A DNA stretch of 64,000 nucleotides from Nonomuraea rubra. GTDB lineage: Bacteria > Actinomycetota > Actinomycetes > Streptosporangiales > Streptosporangiaceae. The notes beneath the pieces are model-generated. The model ran no database searches. It was not told where the DNA came from and was given only the letters and a program-made list of their open reading frames with translations. Position numbers and translations under genes: made by a program. The stretch covers positions 10,957,001 through 11,021,000 of the forward strand of contig NZ_JACHMI010000001.1 of NCBI RefSeq assembly GCF_014207985.1, written 5' to 3'. Of the stretch, positions 16,370 through 25,236 are shown piece after piece (position 1 is the stretch's first letter; each line of letters opens with the position of its first letter).

Positions 16370-19300
16370 TCAGGCCTCCGTGTGGGGGAGGTTGCTGGCG
16401 GAGACGAGCGTGCGGATCGCGCGCAGCGCCACCGAGAGCGTGGCCAGGTCGAAGTTGTCGCTCTCCCAGATCTCCGACAGCGTCTGGCGCGCCCGGGAGA
16501 CCGCCGCGGAGTTCGCCTCCGACCAGCGTGCCAGCCGCTCCTCCGGGGGCAGCCCCGGCTTGCTGTGGGCCAGCACGTCACGGGTGAGCGAGGCGTGCGC
16601 CGCGTACAGGTCGTCGCGCAGGGCGGACCTGGCGATCGAGTTCCACCGGTTGTCCCTGGGCAGCGCGATGACCCGCTCCCGCAGCCGCGCGAGCTGCAGC
16701 CGGTCGGCCAGGTCGAAGTAGACCTCGGCGACCTCGTTGACCGGCCGCCCCGTCAGCGACGAGATCTCCACCAGGTCCAGCGTCGAGTACGCCGGGACCA
16801 TCCCTGCCACCCGCTCGGCCAGCTCCAGCGGCACCCCGCGGGCCACGAACGAGTCGCGCCGCTCCTCGTAGGCCGCCAGGTCGGGCCCGGTCAGCAGCTT
16901 CGGGATGTGCGCGAGCAGCCCGTTGACGCCCTTGACGAAGAAGCTCACGGACCCGGCCAGGTCCAGCGGCGGCCGGCGGTTGACCAGCAGCCAGCGGGCT
17001 CCTCGCTCGACCAGCTTGCGGGTCTCCAGCAGCATGGCGATCTGCGTGCCCGTGTCGATCTTGTTGTCCAGCTCCTCCACGGCCCGGTAGAAGCTGGGCA
17101 GGTCGAAGACCTCCCGCGCGACCAGGTACGCCCGCACGATGTCAGGCGTCGAGGCCCCGGTCTCCTCGCCGAAGCGGAACATGAAGGTGGTGCCCGCCGA
17201 GTTGACCAGCTCGTTCACCACGCAGGTGGTGATGATCTCGCGCCGCAGCGGGTGCTCGTCCATGTACGTGCGGAACCGCTCCCGCAGCGCCGACGGGAAG
17301 TAGGAGACCAGCCACGAGGCGAGGTACGGGTCGTCGGGCAGGTCGGACCCGAGCAGCTCGGCGTCGGCCACCAGCTTGGTGTAGGCGAGCAGCACGGAGA
17401 ACTCGGGCGCGGTCAGCCCCAGCCGGGCCTGGCGCCGCTCGGCCAGCGTCTTGTCCGACGGCAGGAACTCCAGCTCCCGGTTGACCAGCCCGTCCCGCTC
17501 CAGCTTGCGCAGGTAGCGGGCGTGGATGTGGAGCATCTCGACGGCCTGCGTACGGGCGCCGTCGAGGACCACGTTCTGCGCGTGGTTGTCGCGCAGCACG
17601 AGGTCGGCCACCTCGTCGGTCATCGAGGTGAAGACCTGGTTGCGCTGCTTGTCGGTCAGCTCACCATCGCGGACGACCTGGTCGAGCAGGATCTTGATGT
17701 TCACCTCGTGGTCGGAGGTGTCCACGCCGGCGGAGTTGTCGATGAAGTCGGTGTTGACCAGCCCGCCGTTGAGCGCGAACTCGATCCGGGCGAGCTGCGT
17801 GAAGCCCAGGTTCCCGCCCTCGCCGATGACCTTGCAGCGCAGGTCGGCGGCGTTCACCCGGAGGACGTCGTTGGCCTTGTCGCCCACGTCGGCATGGGAC
17901 TCGGAGCTGGCCTTGACGTAGGTGCCGATGCCGCCGTTCCAGAGCAGGTCCACCGGGGCCCGCAGGATGGCGCTGATGAGGTCGTTCGGCGCCATGGAGG
18001 CGATGCCGGACGGGAGTCCGAGCGCCTCGCGCATCTGGGGCGTGATCTGGATGGACTTGGCCGTGCGCGGGAAGACGCCGCCGCCGGCGGAGATCAGCTT
18101 GGCGTCGTAGTCCTCCCAGGAGCTGCGCGGCAGCTCGAACAGGCGCCGCCGCTCGGCGAAGGAGCGGGCCGCGTCGGGCGCGGGGTCCACGAAGATGTGC
18201 CGGTGGTCGAACGCGGCGATCAGCCGGATGTGCTGTGACAGCAGCATGCCGTTGCCGAACACGTCGCCCGACATGTCGCCGATGCCGGCCACGGTGAAGT
18301 CGGTGGTCTGGACGTCCACGCCCATGGTCCTGAAGTGGTACTTGACCGACTCCCAGGCGCCGCGGGCGGTGATGCCCATGGCCTTGTGGTCGTAGCCGAT
18401 GGAGCCGCCGGAGGCGAAGGCGTCGCCGAGCCAGAAGCCGTACTCCTTGGCCACGCTGTTGGCGATGTCGGAGAAGGTGGCGGTGCCCTTGTCGGCGGCG
18501 ACGACGAGGTAGGTGTCGTCGCCGTCGTGCCTGACCACGTCGGGCGGGGGCACGACCTTGCCGTCCACGAGGTTGTCGGTGATGTCGAGCAGCCCGGAGA
18601 TGAACATGCGGTAGCAGGCCACGCCCTCGGCGAGCAGTTCCTCCCGCGAACCAGACTTAGGCGGACGCTTAACGACAAATCCACCCTTAGACCCAGTCGG
18701 CACAATAACGGTATTTTTCACCATCTGCGCCTTGACTAGGCCGAGAATCTCCGTGCGGAAGTCCTCCATCCGGTCCGACCACCGCAACCCGCCGCGCGCC
18801 ACTTTCCCGAAGCGCAGATGCACGCCCTCGACCCGGGGCGAATACACGAATATCTCGTACTTCGGCCGCGGCAGCGGCAACACGGTGATGGCCTGCGGGT
18901 CGAATTTGAGAGATATGTACGGTTTGCGCTCTCCATCCACCGTCTGGAAGTAGTTGGTGCGCAATGTCGCCTGAATCATCTCCAGGTACGCCCGGAGAAT
19001 GCGGTCCTCGTCCAGCGAGGCCACCTCGTCCAGCGACCGCAGGATCTCCTCGTTGAGCGCCTCCACGAGGTCCACCCGCACGTCCTCGCCGCGCCGTGGA
19101 TCGAGCTTGGCCTCGAACAGCCGGACGAGCAGCCGCGCCACCCGCACGTTGTCGCGCAGCACCCGCTCCATGTAGGGCTGCGAGAACGTGCTCCCGGCCT
19201 GCCGCAGGTACTTGGCGTAGACCCGCAGGATCTCCACCTGCTCCCAGGTCAGCCCGGCCCGCAGGATCAGCGCGTTGAAGTCGTCGTCCTGCACCCTGCC

Positions 19301-21244
19301 CTTCCACAGGGCGGCCAGGCCGTCCTGGAAGAGCCGCTTGAAGTCGTTCCTGTCGACCTCGTCCGACGGGGTGTACCGCAGGCCGAAGTCGTAGATCCAG
19401 GCGTTCTTGGTGCCGGGGTCGTTGTCGCGGTCGACCTCGTACGGGCGCTCGTCCACGACCTCCACGCCGAGCCGCTGGATCAGCGGCAGTGCCTGGGACA
19501 GCGAGATGGGCGAGCCGACCTTGTAGATCTTCAGCCGCCGCTCGCCCTCCGCGGCGTCGTACGGCTCGTAGAGGTTGATCCCCACCTGCTCGCCGTCGCC
19601 CGCCTCGACGAGCTGCTCCAGCCGCCGCAGGTCGACCACGGCCACCTTGGGCGGGAAGTCGGCCTTGTACCCCTCGGGGAAGGCGGAGGCGTAGCGCCTG
19701 ATGAGCGTGGGGGCCTCCTCCTCCGAGGTCATCTCCGTCAGGGCGGTGGCCAGGTCGTCCTCCCAGGAGCGGGTGAGGGCGGCCAGCCGCGCCTCCAGCT
19801 CCTCCACGTCCACGCCGGGCGGCGGGAGCTGCCTGCCGCGCTCGCCCCTGACGACCACGTGCAGGCGGGCGAGCACCGACTCGCCGATCATCGCGCTGTA
19901 GTCGAGCGACCTGCCGCCGAGCGCCTTGAGCAGCACCTCCTGCATCTTCAGCCGCACCTTGGTGGTGTAGCGGTCGCGCGGGAGGTAGATCAGGCAGGAG
20001 ATGTAGCGGCCGTAGTCGTCGCGCCGCAGGAACAGCTTGACCTGCTTGCGCTCGCGCAGCCGCAGCACGCCCATCGCGATCGGCAGGAGCTGGTCGACCG
20101 AGGTCTGGAACAGCTCGTCGCGCGGGAACGTCTCCAGGATCTCGATCAGGTCCTTGCCGTCGTGGCTGTCGGGCGCCAGCCCGGCCTCGTTCAGCACGCC
20201 GGCCAGCTTGCGCCGCAGCACCGGGATGCGGGAGATCGACTCGTTGTAGGCCACGTGCGTGAACAGGCCCAGGAAGCGCCGCTCCCCGATCACCTCGCCC
20301 TCCGGCGAGAACAGCTTGACCCCGATGTAGTCGAGGTAGGTGGCCCGGTGCACGGTGGCCCTGGAGTTGGCCTTGGTGATGATCATGAGCTGCTTCTCGC
20401 GTGCCTTGGCCCGCACCTCGGCGGGCAGGGCCGAGAAGCTGCCCGAGCCCACCTTGTCGTCGCGCAGGATGCCGAGCGCGGCCCCGGGCAGCGCGCGCAG
20501 CGTCTCGCCCTCGTCGGTGTCCTCCAGGCGGTACTCGCGGTAGCCGAGGAAGGTGAAGTGCCCGTCGGCGAGCCAGCGCAGCAGGTCGATGCTGTCCTCG
20601 ACCTCGGCCGGCTCCAGCGGCGGCGGGTTCATGCTCAGGTCTTCCGCGGTCTGCACGGCCAGCGCCCGCATCTTCCTGAAGTCCTCGACCGAGTGGCGCA
20701 CGTCGGTGAGCACGCGCTGCAGGTCGGCCTCGATGGCCCTGAGCGCCCCGGGCTCGGACTGGCGGTCGATCTCGATGTGGATCCACGACTCGACCAGCAT
20801 CTGGCCGGTCACGTCCTCCTGGCCGCGGCCGAGCATCCGGCCCGTCATGTCGCGGCGCACCCGCATCTGCGGGTGGACCACCAGGTGCACGCCGAGGTCG
20901 TGCCGGTCGAGCTCCATCGTGACCGAGTCGACGAGGAACGGCATGTCGTCGGTGACCACCTCGACCACCGAGTGCCCGGGGTCCCAGCCGTTCTCGTCCA
21001 GCGTCGGGGTGTAGGCCCTGACCACGGCCCTGCCCTGGGGGCGGGTCTCGGCGAGCTGCCGCTGGGACATCGCGGGACCGTAGACGTCAACGGGGTTGCG
21101 GTCGAGCAGGTCCTCGGGGGCGACATACCGGTAGTAGAACCGCAGGAAGGCCAGGGCCTCCTCGGGGCTCACATGGTCACTGCCCACCGCGCAACTCTCG
21201 GCGGCTCGCTGGAGCAGCTCATCCTTGGCCTCGTCGAGCGGCAT
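16370..21244 (-). CDS. gdhB: NAD-specific glutamate dehydrogenase, large (180-kDa) type
   Basis: 1624 residues. Oxidatively deaminates L-glutamate to 2-oxoglutarate and ammonia with NAD+, a catabolic step. N-terminal ~700 residues hold the ACT-like regulatory regions (VVRAYTPTLDENGWDPGHSVVEVV across two stretches). The central catalytic part has VHLRFGKVARGGLRWSDR, TGSKGGFVVKRPP and the Rossmann part IGDMSGDVFGNGMLLS. The ATG at 21244 was chosen because AAAGGAG lies 10 nt upstream; an ATG at 21286 in frame lacks such a site. Codon use is markedly off between about 18640 and 18995 (see findings). Transcribed with tryptophan 2,3-dioxygenase upstream, so an amino-acid catabolism unit. Confidence 0.95.
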   Translation of the reverse strand: MPLDEAKDELLQRAAESCAVGSDHVSPEEALAFLRFYYRYVAPEDLLDRNPVDVYGPAMSQRQLAETRPQGRAVVRAYTPTLDENGWDPGHSVVEVVTDDMPFLVDSVTMELDRHDLGVHLVVHPQMRVRRDMTGRMLGRGQEDVTGQMLVESWIHIEIDRQSEPGALRAIEADLQRVLTDVRHSVEDFRKMRALAVQTAEDLSMNPPPLEPAEVEDSIDLLRWLADGHFTFLGYREYRLEDTDEGETLRALPGAALGILRDDKVGSGSFSALPAEVRAKAREKQLMIITKANSRATVHRATYLDYIGVKLFSPEGEVIGERRFLGLFTHVAYNESISRIPVLRRKLAGVLNEAGLAPDSHDGKDLIEILETFPRDELFQTSVDQLLPIAMGVLRLRERKQVKLFLRRDDYGRYISCLIYLPRDRYTTKVRLKMQEVLLKALGGRSLDYSAMIGESVLARLHVVVRGERGRQLPPPGVDVEELEARLAALTRSWEDDLATALTEMTSEEEAPTLIRRYASAFPEGYKADFPPKVAVVDLRRLEQLVEAGDGEQVGINLYEPYDAAEGERRLKIYKVGSPISLSQALPLIQRLGVEVVDERPYEVDRDNDPGTKNAWIYDFGLRYTPSDEVDRNDFKRLFQDGLAALWKGRVQDDDFNALILRAGLTWEQVEILRVYAKYLRQAGSTFSQPYMERVLRDNVRVARLLVRLFEAKLDPRRGEDVRVDLVEALNEEILRSLDEVASLDEDRILRAYLEMIQATLRTNYFQTVDGERKPYISLKFDPQAITVLPLPRPKYEIFVYSPRVEGVHLRFGKVARGGLRWSDRMEDFRTEILGLVKAQMVKNTVIVPTGSKGGFVVKRPPKSGSREELLAEGVACYRMFISGLLDITDNLVDGKVVPPPDVVRHDGDDTYLVVAADKGTATFSDIANSVAKEYGFWLGDAFASGGSIGYDHKAMGITARGAWESVKYHFRTMGVDVQTTDFTVAGIGDMSGDVFGNGMLLSQHIRLIAAFDHRHIFVDPAPDAARSFAERRRLFELPRSSWEDYDAKLISAGGGVFPRTAKSIQITPQMREALGLPSGIASMAPNDLISAILRAPVDLLWNGGIGTYVKASSESHADVGDKANDVLRVNAADLRCKVIGEGGNLGFTQLARIEFALNGGLVNTDFIDNSAGVDTSDHEVNIKILLDQVVRDGELTDKQRNQVFTSMTDEVADLVLRDNHAQNVVLDGARTQAVEMLHIHARYLRKLERDGLVNRELEFLPSDKTLAERRQARLGLTAPEFSVLLAYTKLVADAELLGSDLPDDPYLASWLVSYFPSALRERFRTYMDEHPLRREIITTCVVNELVNSAGTTFMFRFGEETGASTPDIVRAYLVAREVFDLPSFYRAVEELDNKIDTGTQIAMLLETRKLVERGARWLLVNRRPPLDLAGSVSFFVKGVNGLLAHIPKLLTGPDLAAYEERRDSFVARGVPLELAERVAGMVPAYSTLDLVEISSLTGRPVNEVAEVYFDLADRLQLARLRERVIALPRDNRWNSIARSALRDDLYAAHASLTRDVLAHSKPGLPPEERLARWSEANSAAVSRARQTLSEIWESDNFDLATLSVALRAIRTLVSASNLPHTEA

Positions 21245-21282
21245 ATCGCTCTCACTCCTTTGTGAGGGTTTTGCCAACGGGT

Positions 21283-22086
21283 TCATAGCCAGGCCCTAAG
21301 TTCCCACAGCAGCGGGAAGTAGTGCAGGCGTGCCCTACCGCGCAGGTAGGGGGCACCGGTCGAGCCGCCTGTGCCCGACTTGGTGCCGATCTGGCGTTCG
21401 ACCATCTGGACATGGCGCATCCGCCACAACGCGGCGGTCTCGTCGTGCGTCAGCAGGTCTTCGGCCAGTTGCCACAGGTCGTCGTAGGACCCGCGGTTTC
21501 TCGCCACGGCCAGCAGCGAAGTCATGATCTCCTCGTCGGAGACCGGCAGGCCACGCCGGGAGAGGGCTGTCAGGTAAGCATCCCACAGCGTGGGCTCGGC
21601 GAGCCTTCGGCGCAGCCGGGCCAGCTCCTCGTCGGAGGCGTGCCGGAACGAGCCGAGGTAGCGCTCGTCACGCAGCCCGGACAGGAACTCCAGCTCGCGG
21701 AACTGCACCGACTGGAAGCCGCTGGCGGGCGCCAGCTTGGCGCGGAACTCCATGAAGTCCTGAGGCGTCATCGTCTCCAGGACCTCGACCTGCTCGATCA
21801 GCACCCGCTCGACCGCGTGCACCCGCTTGAACAGGTGCCTGGCCTTCCACAGCTCTCCTGCGAACATGGCCTCGCGGGCGCCCTCCAGCTCGTGGAGCAG
21901 CAGCTTGAACCACAGCTCGTAGACCTGGTGGATGGTGATGAAGAGCAGCTCGTCCGGAGCCTGCGACTGCGGCTGCTGCTGGTCGAGCAGCTCGGGCAGG
22001 CGAAGGTAGCCGCCGTACGACAGCCGACCGCCTTCCTCGCCGAACTGCCGGCGCGGGGGACCGGAAGCATCACCGTCGATGCCCAC
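21283..22086 (-). CDS. kynA: Tryptophan 2,3-dioxygenase
   Basis: 267 residues from a GTG at 22086 (GGGGAGG 6 nt upstream). Haem enzyme that opens the indole ring of tryptophan to N-formylkynurenine. Family marks: LSYGGYLRLPELLDQQQ, FITIHQVYELWFKLLLHELE with the substrate-site His, the ...FRELEFLSG stretch, and MRHVQMVERQIGTKSGTGGS with the haem-ligand His and the GTGGS loop. It ends 38 bp before the NAD-glutamate dehydrogenase, so the two may be co-transcribed. No kynureninase or kynurenine formamidase gene is in the window. Confidence 0.95.
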   Translation of the reverse strand: MGIDGDASGPPRRQFGEEGGRLSYGGYLRLPELLDQQQPQSQAPDELLFITIHQVYELWFKLLLHELEGAREAMFAGELWKARHLFKRVHAVERVLIEQVEVLETMTPQDFMEFRAKLAPASGFQSVQFRELEFLSGLRDERYLGSFRHASDEELARLRRRLAEPTLWDAYLTALSRRGLPVSDEEIMTSLLAVARNRGSYDDLWQLAEDLLTHDETAALWRMRHVQMVERQIGTKSGTGGSTGAPYLRGRARLHYFPLLWELRAWL

Positions 22087-22171
22087 CGAACACCTCCCCC
22101 TGACCGCCCGGCCGCGCGGGGCCGGGCGCAATGCCTTGCTTAACCGATACCACCCGAAAAGGGGACAGACG

Positions 22172-22372
22172 TCAACGTGACATCGACATGGGCGGATCGT
22201 CACCGGAAGTCGAGGAGGGGTCGTTCTTGAGCTCATCGAGCTGCTCGGGCAGCTCGGCGAGCTCAATCAGCTCCGCCTGGCACTGCTCGCACGTGTCGAG
22301 GTGGCGTTCGAAGGCCTCGTGCTCCTCTTCATCGAGGACGCCGAGGACGTAGGCGGCCACCCCGTCATGCAT
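22172..22372 (-). CDS. Short zinc-binding anti-sigma factor (ZAS domain only)
   Basis: 66 residues, soluble. Consists of little more than a zinc anti-sigma domain: AAYVLGVLDEEEHEAFERHLDTCEQCQAEL (over two stretches) has the H-x3-C-x2-C zinc site. There is no membrane helix or extracytoplasmic sensor, unlike most RsiW/RskA-type proteins, so it would act in the cytoplasm, perhaps redox-sensing like RsrA. Its ATG overlaps the sigma-factor stop by one base (TGATG), so the two are translationally coupled and very likely a cognate pair. Confidence 0.85.
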   Translation of the reverse strand: MHDGVAAYVLGVLDEEEHEAFERHLDTCEQCQAELIELAELPEQLDELKNDPSSTSGDDPPMSMSR

Positions 22373-22926
22373 CAGCCGGCTACCCCCTTGTCCCGCAGCA
22401 GCTCGCGGAGAGCCCGGATCCCGTAGTAGAGCCGGGACTTCACCGTGCCCGGCGGGATCCCCAGAATCTCCGCCGCTTCACTTATCGTACGGTCTCGGAG
22501 GTAGGTCTGCTCAATGACTTCGCGGTGTTCTTCGGACAGGGACCGCAGCGCGTCCGCGACGACCATCGCCGATAAGGCGCGCTCCGATCCATCGGGCACC
22601 GACATCATGTCGACTTCGGGCGGCTCGACCTCCTGAGGCCGGACGCTCTTCCGCCGACGACCGTCAATGACAATGCGGCGGGCCACGGTCAGCAGCCACG
22701 CCCATATGAGGCTCGGTTCCCATTGCAGTCTTGCCGAGTTCCGCCAGGCCCGGACGAGCGTCTCCTGCACCACGTCTTCGGCCCACTGAAGGTCGTTACC
22801 TGTTGATTTGCGTACGTGGCGCAGCAGAGGGCCGCCGAACTCCTGGTAAAGCACCGCGATGCGGTGCTCCGCCTCGGCATCCGCACTCTCGAACCTGCCG
22901 TCGAGGTGACCTAGCACGGGGCACAT
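22372..22926 (-). CDS. ECF (sigma-70 family) sigma factor
   Basis: 184 residues. Region 2 (EFGGPLLRHVRKSTGN, AEDVVQETLVRAWRN, WLLTVARRIVIDGRRR) and region 4 (LRSLSEEHREVIEQTYLRDRTISEAAEILGIPPGTVKSRL across two stretches) are complete. It lacks the extended C-terminal domains of some ECF groups. The ATG at 22926 has GAAGG 8 nt upstream. Divergent from the DUF4142-DUF1996 operon and followed by its anti-sigma factor. A sequence GGAAT-N17-GTTAT on its own upstream strand could be an autoregulated ECF promoter, but this is weak. Confidence 0.93.
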   Translation of the reverse strand: MCPVLGHLDGRFESADAEAEHRIAVLYQEFGGPLLRHVRKSTGNDLQWAEDVVQETLVRAWRNSARLQWEPSLIWAWLLTVARRIVIDGRRRKSVRPQEVEPPEVDMMSVPDGSERALSAMVVADALRSLSEEHREVIEQTYLRDRTISEAAEILGIPPGTVKSRLYYGIRALRELLRDKGVAG

Positions 22927-22998
22927 CTTTACACCTTCGTTATCCAAGCGGTAGCCACTCCGATAACTCCAGTCATTTCTAACTATTCCCGGCCATGC

Positions 22999-23682
22999 GT
23001 GAACCTGGACCGAGACACCCGCGTACCTCCGACCATGCACAGGCTTTTGCGCGGCGAGATGTTCATGCTCGGCGGCTTCGTCGTAGCCGCCGCCGTGACG
23101 ATCGCGCTGGTCATGCCGCCGGCGATCGATCCCGCGGCCGCCCAGTGGACGCAGACCTCGTCGGGGCCGCTCACGGCCGCCGACCGCGATCTGCTGGTCA
23201 AGGTACGCCAGGCGGGCCTCTGGGAGATGCCCGTCGGTGAGTACGCCCAGACCCGCGCCGAGTCCCAGCGTGTGAAGGAAGTCGGCAAATTGATCATGGA
23301 AGAGCACATGGACCTCGACCTGATCACGCGCCAGACCGCGAAGAAGCTCGGTGTGGCGCTGCCCGACGAGCCCAACGCCGACCAGCAGAGCTGGATGGCC
23401 CAGCTCGCGGCAGAAAGCGGGCCCGCCTTCGACAAGGACTTCGCGAACCTGTTGCGTGCCGCGCACGGCAAGGTCTTCACCGTCGTGGCAGGCGTACGGT
23501 CCGGGACGCGCAACTCAGAGATCAGGAAGTTCGCCCAGGAAGGCATCAACTACGTGATGCGCCACATGGGTTACCTGGAGTCCACCGGTCTGGTCGATCA
23601 CAACCAGTTGCCCGAACCCCCGACGCCAGCACCCGCTCCACCCGTCGCACTGGCGGTTGAAAAGAGGAGACACACATCATGA
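22999..23682 (+). CDS. Secreted/membrane-anchored DUF4142 protein
   Basis: 227 residues from a GTG; the ATG at 23035 (MHRLLRGEMF) is an equally possible start and neither has a clear ribosome site. One N-terminal membrane helix (MFMLGGFVVAAAVTIALVM) exports the rest. The DUF4142 domain (LTAADRDLLVKVRQAGLWEMPVGEYA, SQRVKEVGKLIMEEHMDLDLI in stretches) is a ferritin-like helical bundle found outside the cytoplasm in many bacteria. C-terminal tail is Pro/Ala-rich. First gene of a four-gene operon beside an ECF sigma factor. Stop overlaps the next start (ATGA). Confidence 0.85.
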   Translation: MNLDRDTRVPPTMHRLLRGEMFMLGGFVVAAAVTIALVMPPAIDPAAAQWTQTSSGPLTAADRDLLVKVRQAGLWEMPVGEYAQTRAESQRVKEVGKLIMEEHMDLDLITRQTAKKLGVALPDEPNADQQSWMAQLAAESGPAFDKDFANLLRAAHGKVFTVVAGVRSGTRNSEIRKFAQEGINYVMRHMGYLESTGLVDHNQLPEPPTPAPAPPVALAVEKRRHTS

Positions 23683-25163
23683 GATCCAGACGCATGGCCG
23701 CGGCCGTGACCACCCTCGCGGTGGTGGCGAGCGGCCTGGTGTCCGCGGCCGTCATCGGCGTCGGCCCGGTTCTGGCCGACCACTGCGATCCGGCGGAGGC
23801 CACCCAGTCACCTCAGGCGAGCCAGACCCAGCAGCCGGATCAGGACCAGGGCCAGGGCCAGCAGCAGGACCAGGGACAGCAACAGGACCAGGGACAGCAA
23901 CAGGACCAGAACCAGGATCAGGGACAGCAACAGGATCAGGACCAGCAGGGACAGCAACAAGACCAGCAGAACGATCAGCAGAACGACCAGCAGAACACCG
24001 GACAGGCCGACGACGAGCAGCAGGCTCCCCAGGGCGGCGGCATCGCGCTGCTCGACCCGGCGCAGCCCCCGGAGACGGACGCTCCCGAGGCTCCCGAGGC
24101 CGACGCCCCCGAGCCCGAGCAGTCCGCCGAGACCTTCGGCCGCCGCCGCGGCGGCAACCAGTCCACCCGCACGCCCACCCCGAGCCCCAGCCAGACCCAG
24201 AACCCCGACGACGGCGGCGAGCCGTCGCCGACCGGCTCCGCCTCGCCCTCAGCTTCCCCCTCGCCCACCGGGACGGGCGGCGCCGAGGAGGAGTGCGCGG
24301 ACCTGGGCCCGTTCCCCGAGGACTTCGTGGACATCCGCCAGGTCGCCCCGGTGAACAACAACGCGCGCACCGGCAGGAACGGCTCGCGCGGCACGTTCGT
24401 CTCCCAGTGCGGCACCAACCGCAACGGCCACAACAACCCCGACAACTTCATCGTGGCCCCCGGCGTGAGCAACGGTGCGCACCACCTGCACGACTACGTG
24501 GGCAACCTGTCGACGGACGCGTTCTCCACCGACGAGAGCCTGGCGGCGGCGGGCACGACCTGCCGGCTGGGCGACAAGTCCACCTACTTCTGGCCGGTCC
24601 TCAGGGACCGCAGGTCGGACGCGAACGCCACCGACCCCGACGGCAACGTCGGCCAGGTGCTGCGTCCGCGCTCCGTGACGCTCCAGTTCCGCGGCAACGC
24701 CGCCTCCCGGGTGGTCGAGATGCCGAGGTTCATCCGGATCATCACCGGTGACGCCAAGGCGGCCACGAACGGCGGGGCCAACGCCAAGGCCGGCTGGAGC
24801 TGCTCGGGATTCCAAAATCGCATAAGTCCCGACAAATACACGCTTTGCCCGCGCGGCAGCCAGGTCCTCCGTATTCTGGACTTCCCCAGCTGCTGGGACG
24901 GTCAGAACACCGACAGCGCCAATCACCGCACGCACGTGGTCTTCCCCGGCCAGGGTGGTGCCTGTCCGCAGGGCACCAGGGCGATTCCGCAGCTACGCAT
25001 GACGCTCGCGTACACCGTGCCGCAAGGTCCCTCGTACGCCGTGGACGCCTTCCCCGAACAGAAGCACAACCCCGTCACCGACCACGGTGACTTCGCCAAC
25101 GTGATGCCCGACCGGCTGATGCAGTTCGTCGTCTCATGCATCAACCGTGGCCGCCGTTGCTGA
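23679..25163 (+). CDS. Secreted DUF1996 protein with long Gln/Asp-rich linker
   Basis: 494 residues. Sec signal peptide (AAAVTTLAVVASGLVSAAVIG). Residues ~45-110 are an almost pure Gln-Asp-Gly repeat region, followed by Glu/Pro and Pro/Ser/Thr-rich linkers to ~residue 205. The C-terminal ~290 residues are a DUF1996 domain (HLHDYVGNLSTDAFST, SRVVEMPRFIRIITGDA, NHRTHVVFPGQGG, PDRLMQFVVSC) with several paired cysteines. DUF1996 proteins are secreted and also occur in fungi; their activity is unknown to me. GAGGAG lies 8 nt before the ATG. The linker suggests a cell-wall-spanning stalk. Confidence 0.88.
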   Translation: MRSRRMAAAVTTLAVVASGLVSAAVIGVGPVLADHCDPAEATQSPQASQTQQPDQDQGQGQQQDQGQQQDQGQQQDQNQDQGQQQDQDQQGQQQDQQNDQQNDQQNTGQADDEQQAPQGGGIALLDPAQPPETDAPEAPEADAPEPEQSAETFGRRRGGNQSTRTPTPSPSQTQNPDDGGEPSPTGSASPSASPSPTGTGGAEEECADLGPFPEDFVDIRQVAPVNNNARTGRNGSRGTFVSQCGTNRNGHNNPDNFIVAPGVSNGAHHLHDYVGNLSTDAFSTDESLAAAGTTCRLGDKSTYFWPVLRDRRSDANATDPDGNVGQVLRPRSVTLQFRGNAASRVVEMPRFIRIITGDAKAATNGGANAKAGWSCSGFQNRISPDKYTLCPRGSQVLRILDFPSCWDGQNTDSANHRTHVVFPGQGGACPQGTRAIPQLRMTLAYTVPQGPSYAVDAFPEQKHNPVTDHGDFANVMPDRLMQFVVSCINRGRRC

Positions 25164-25236
25164 TCTGAACGTCGTCGCCCTCACGGGCAACGCAGCTCTC
25201 CGAGTCGCACCCTCACCCGACCTTGGAGGGAAATAC

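Noticed and set aside
18818..21265. Plus-strand open frame of about 2.4 kb opposite NAD-GDH
   Set aside because: Translation is His/Gln/Leu/Val-rich nonsense with no domain; it mirrors the third-position bias of the real enzyme gene.
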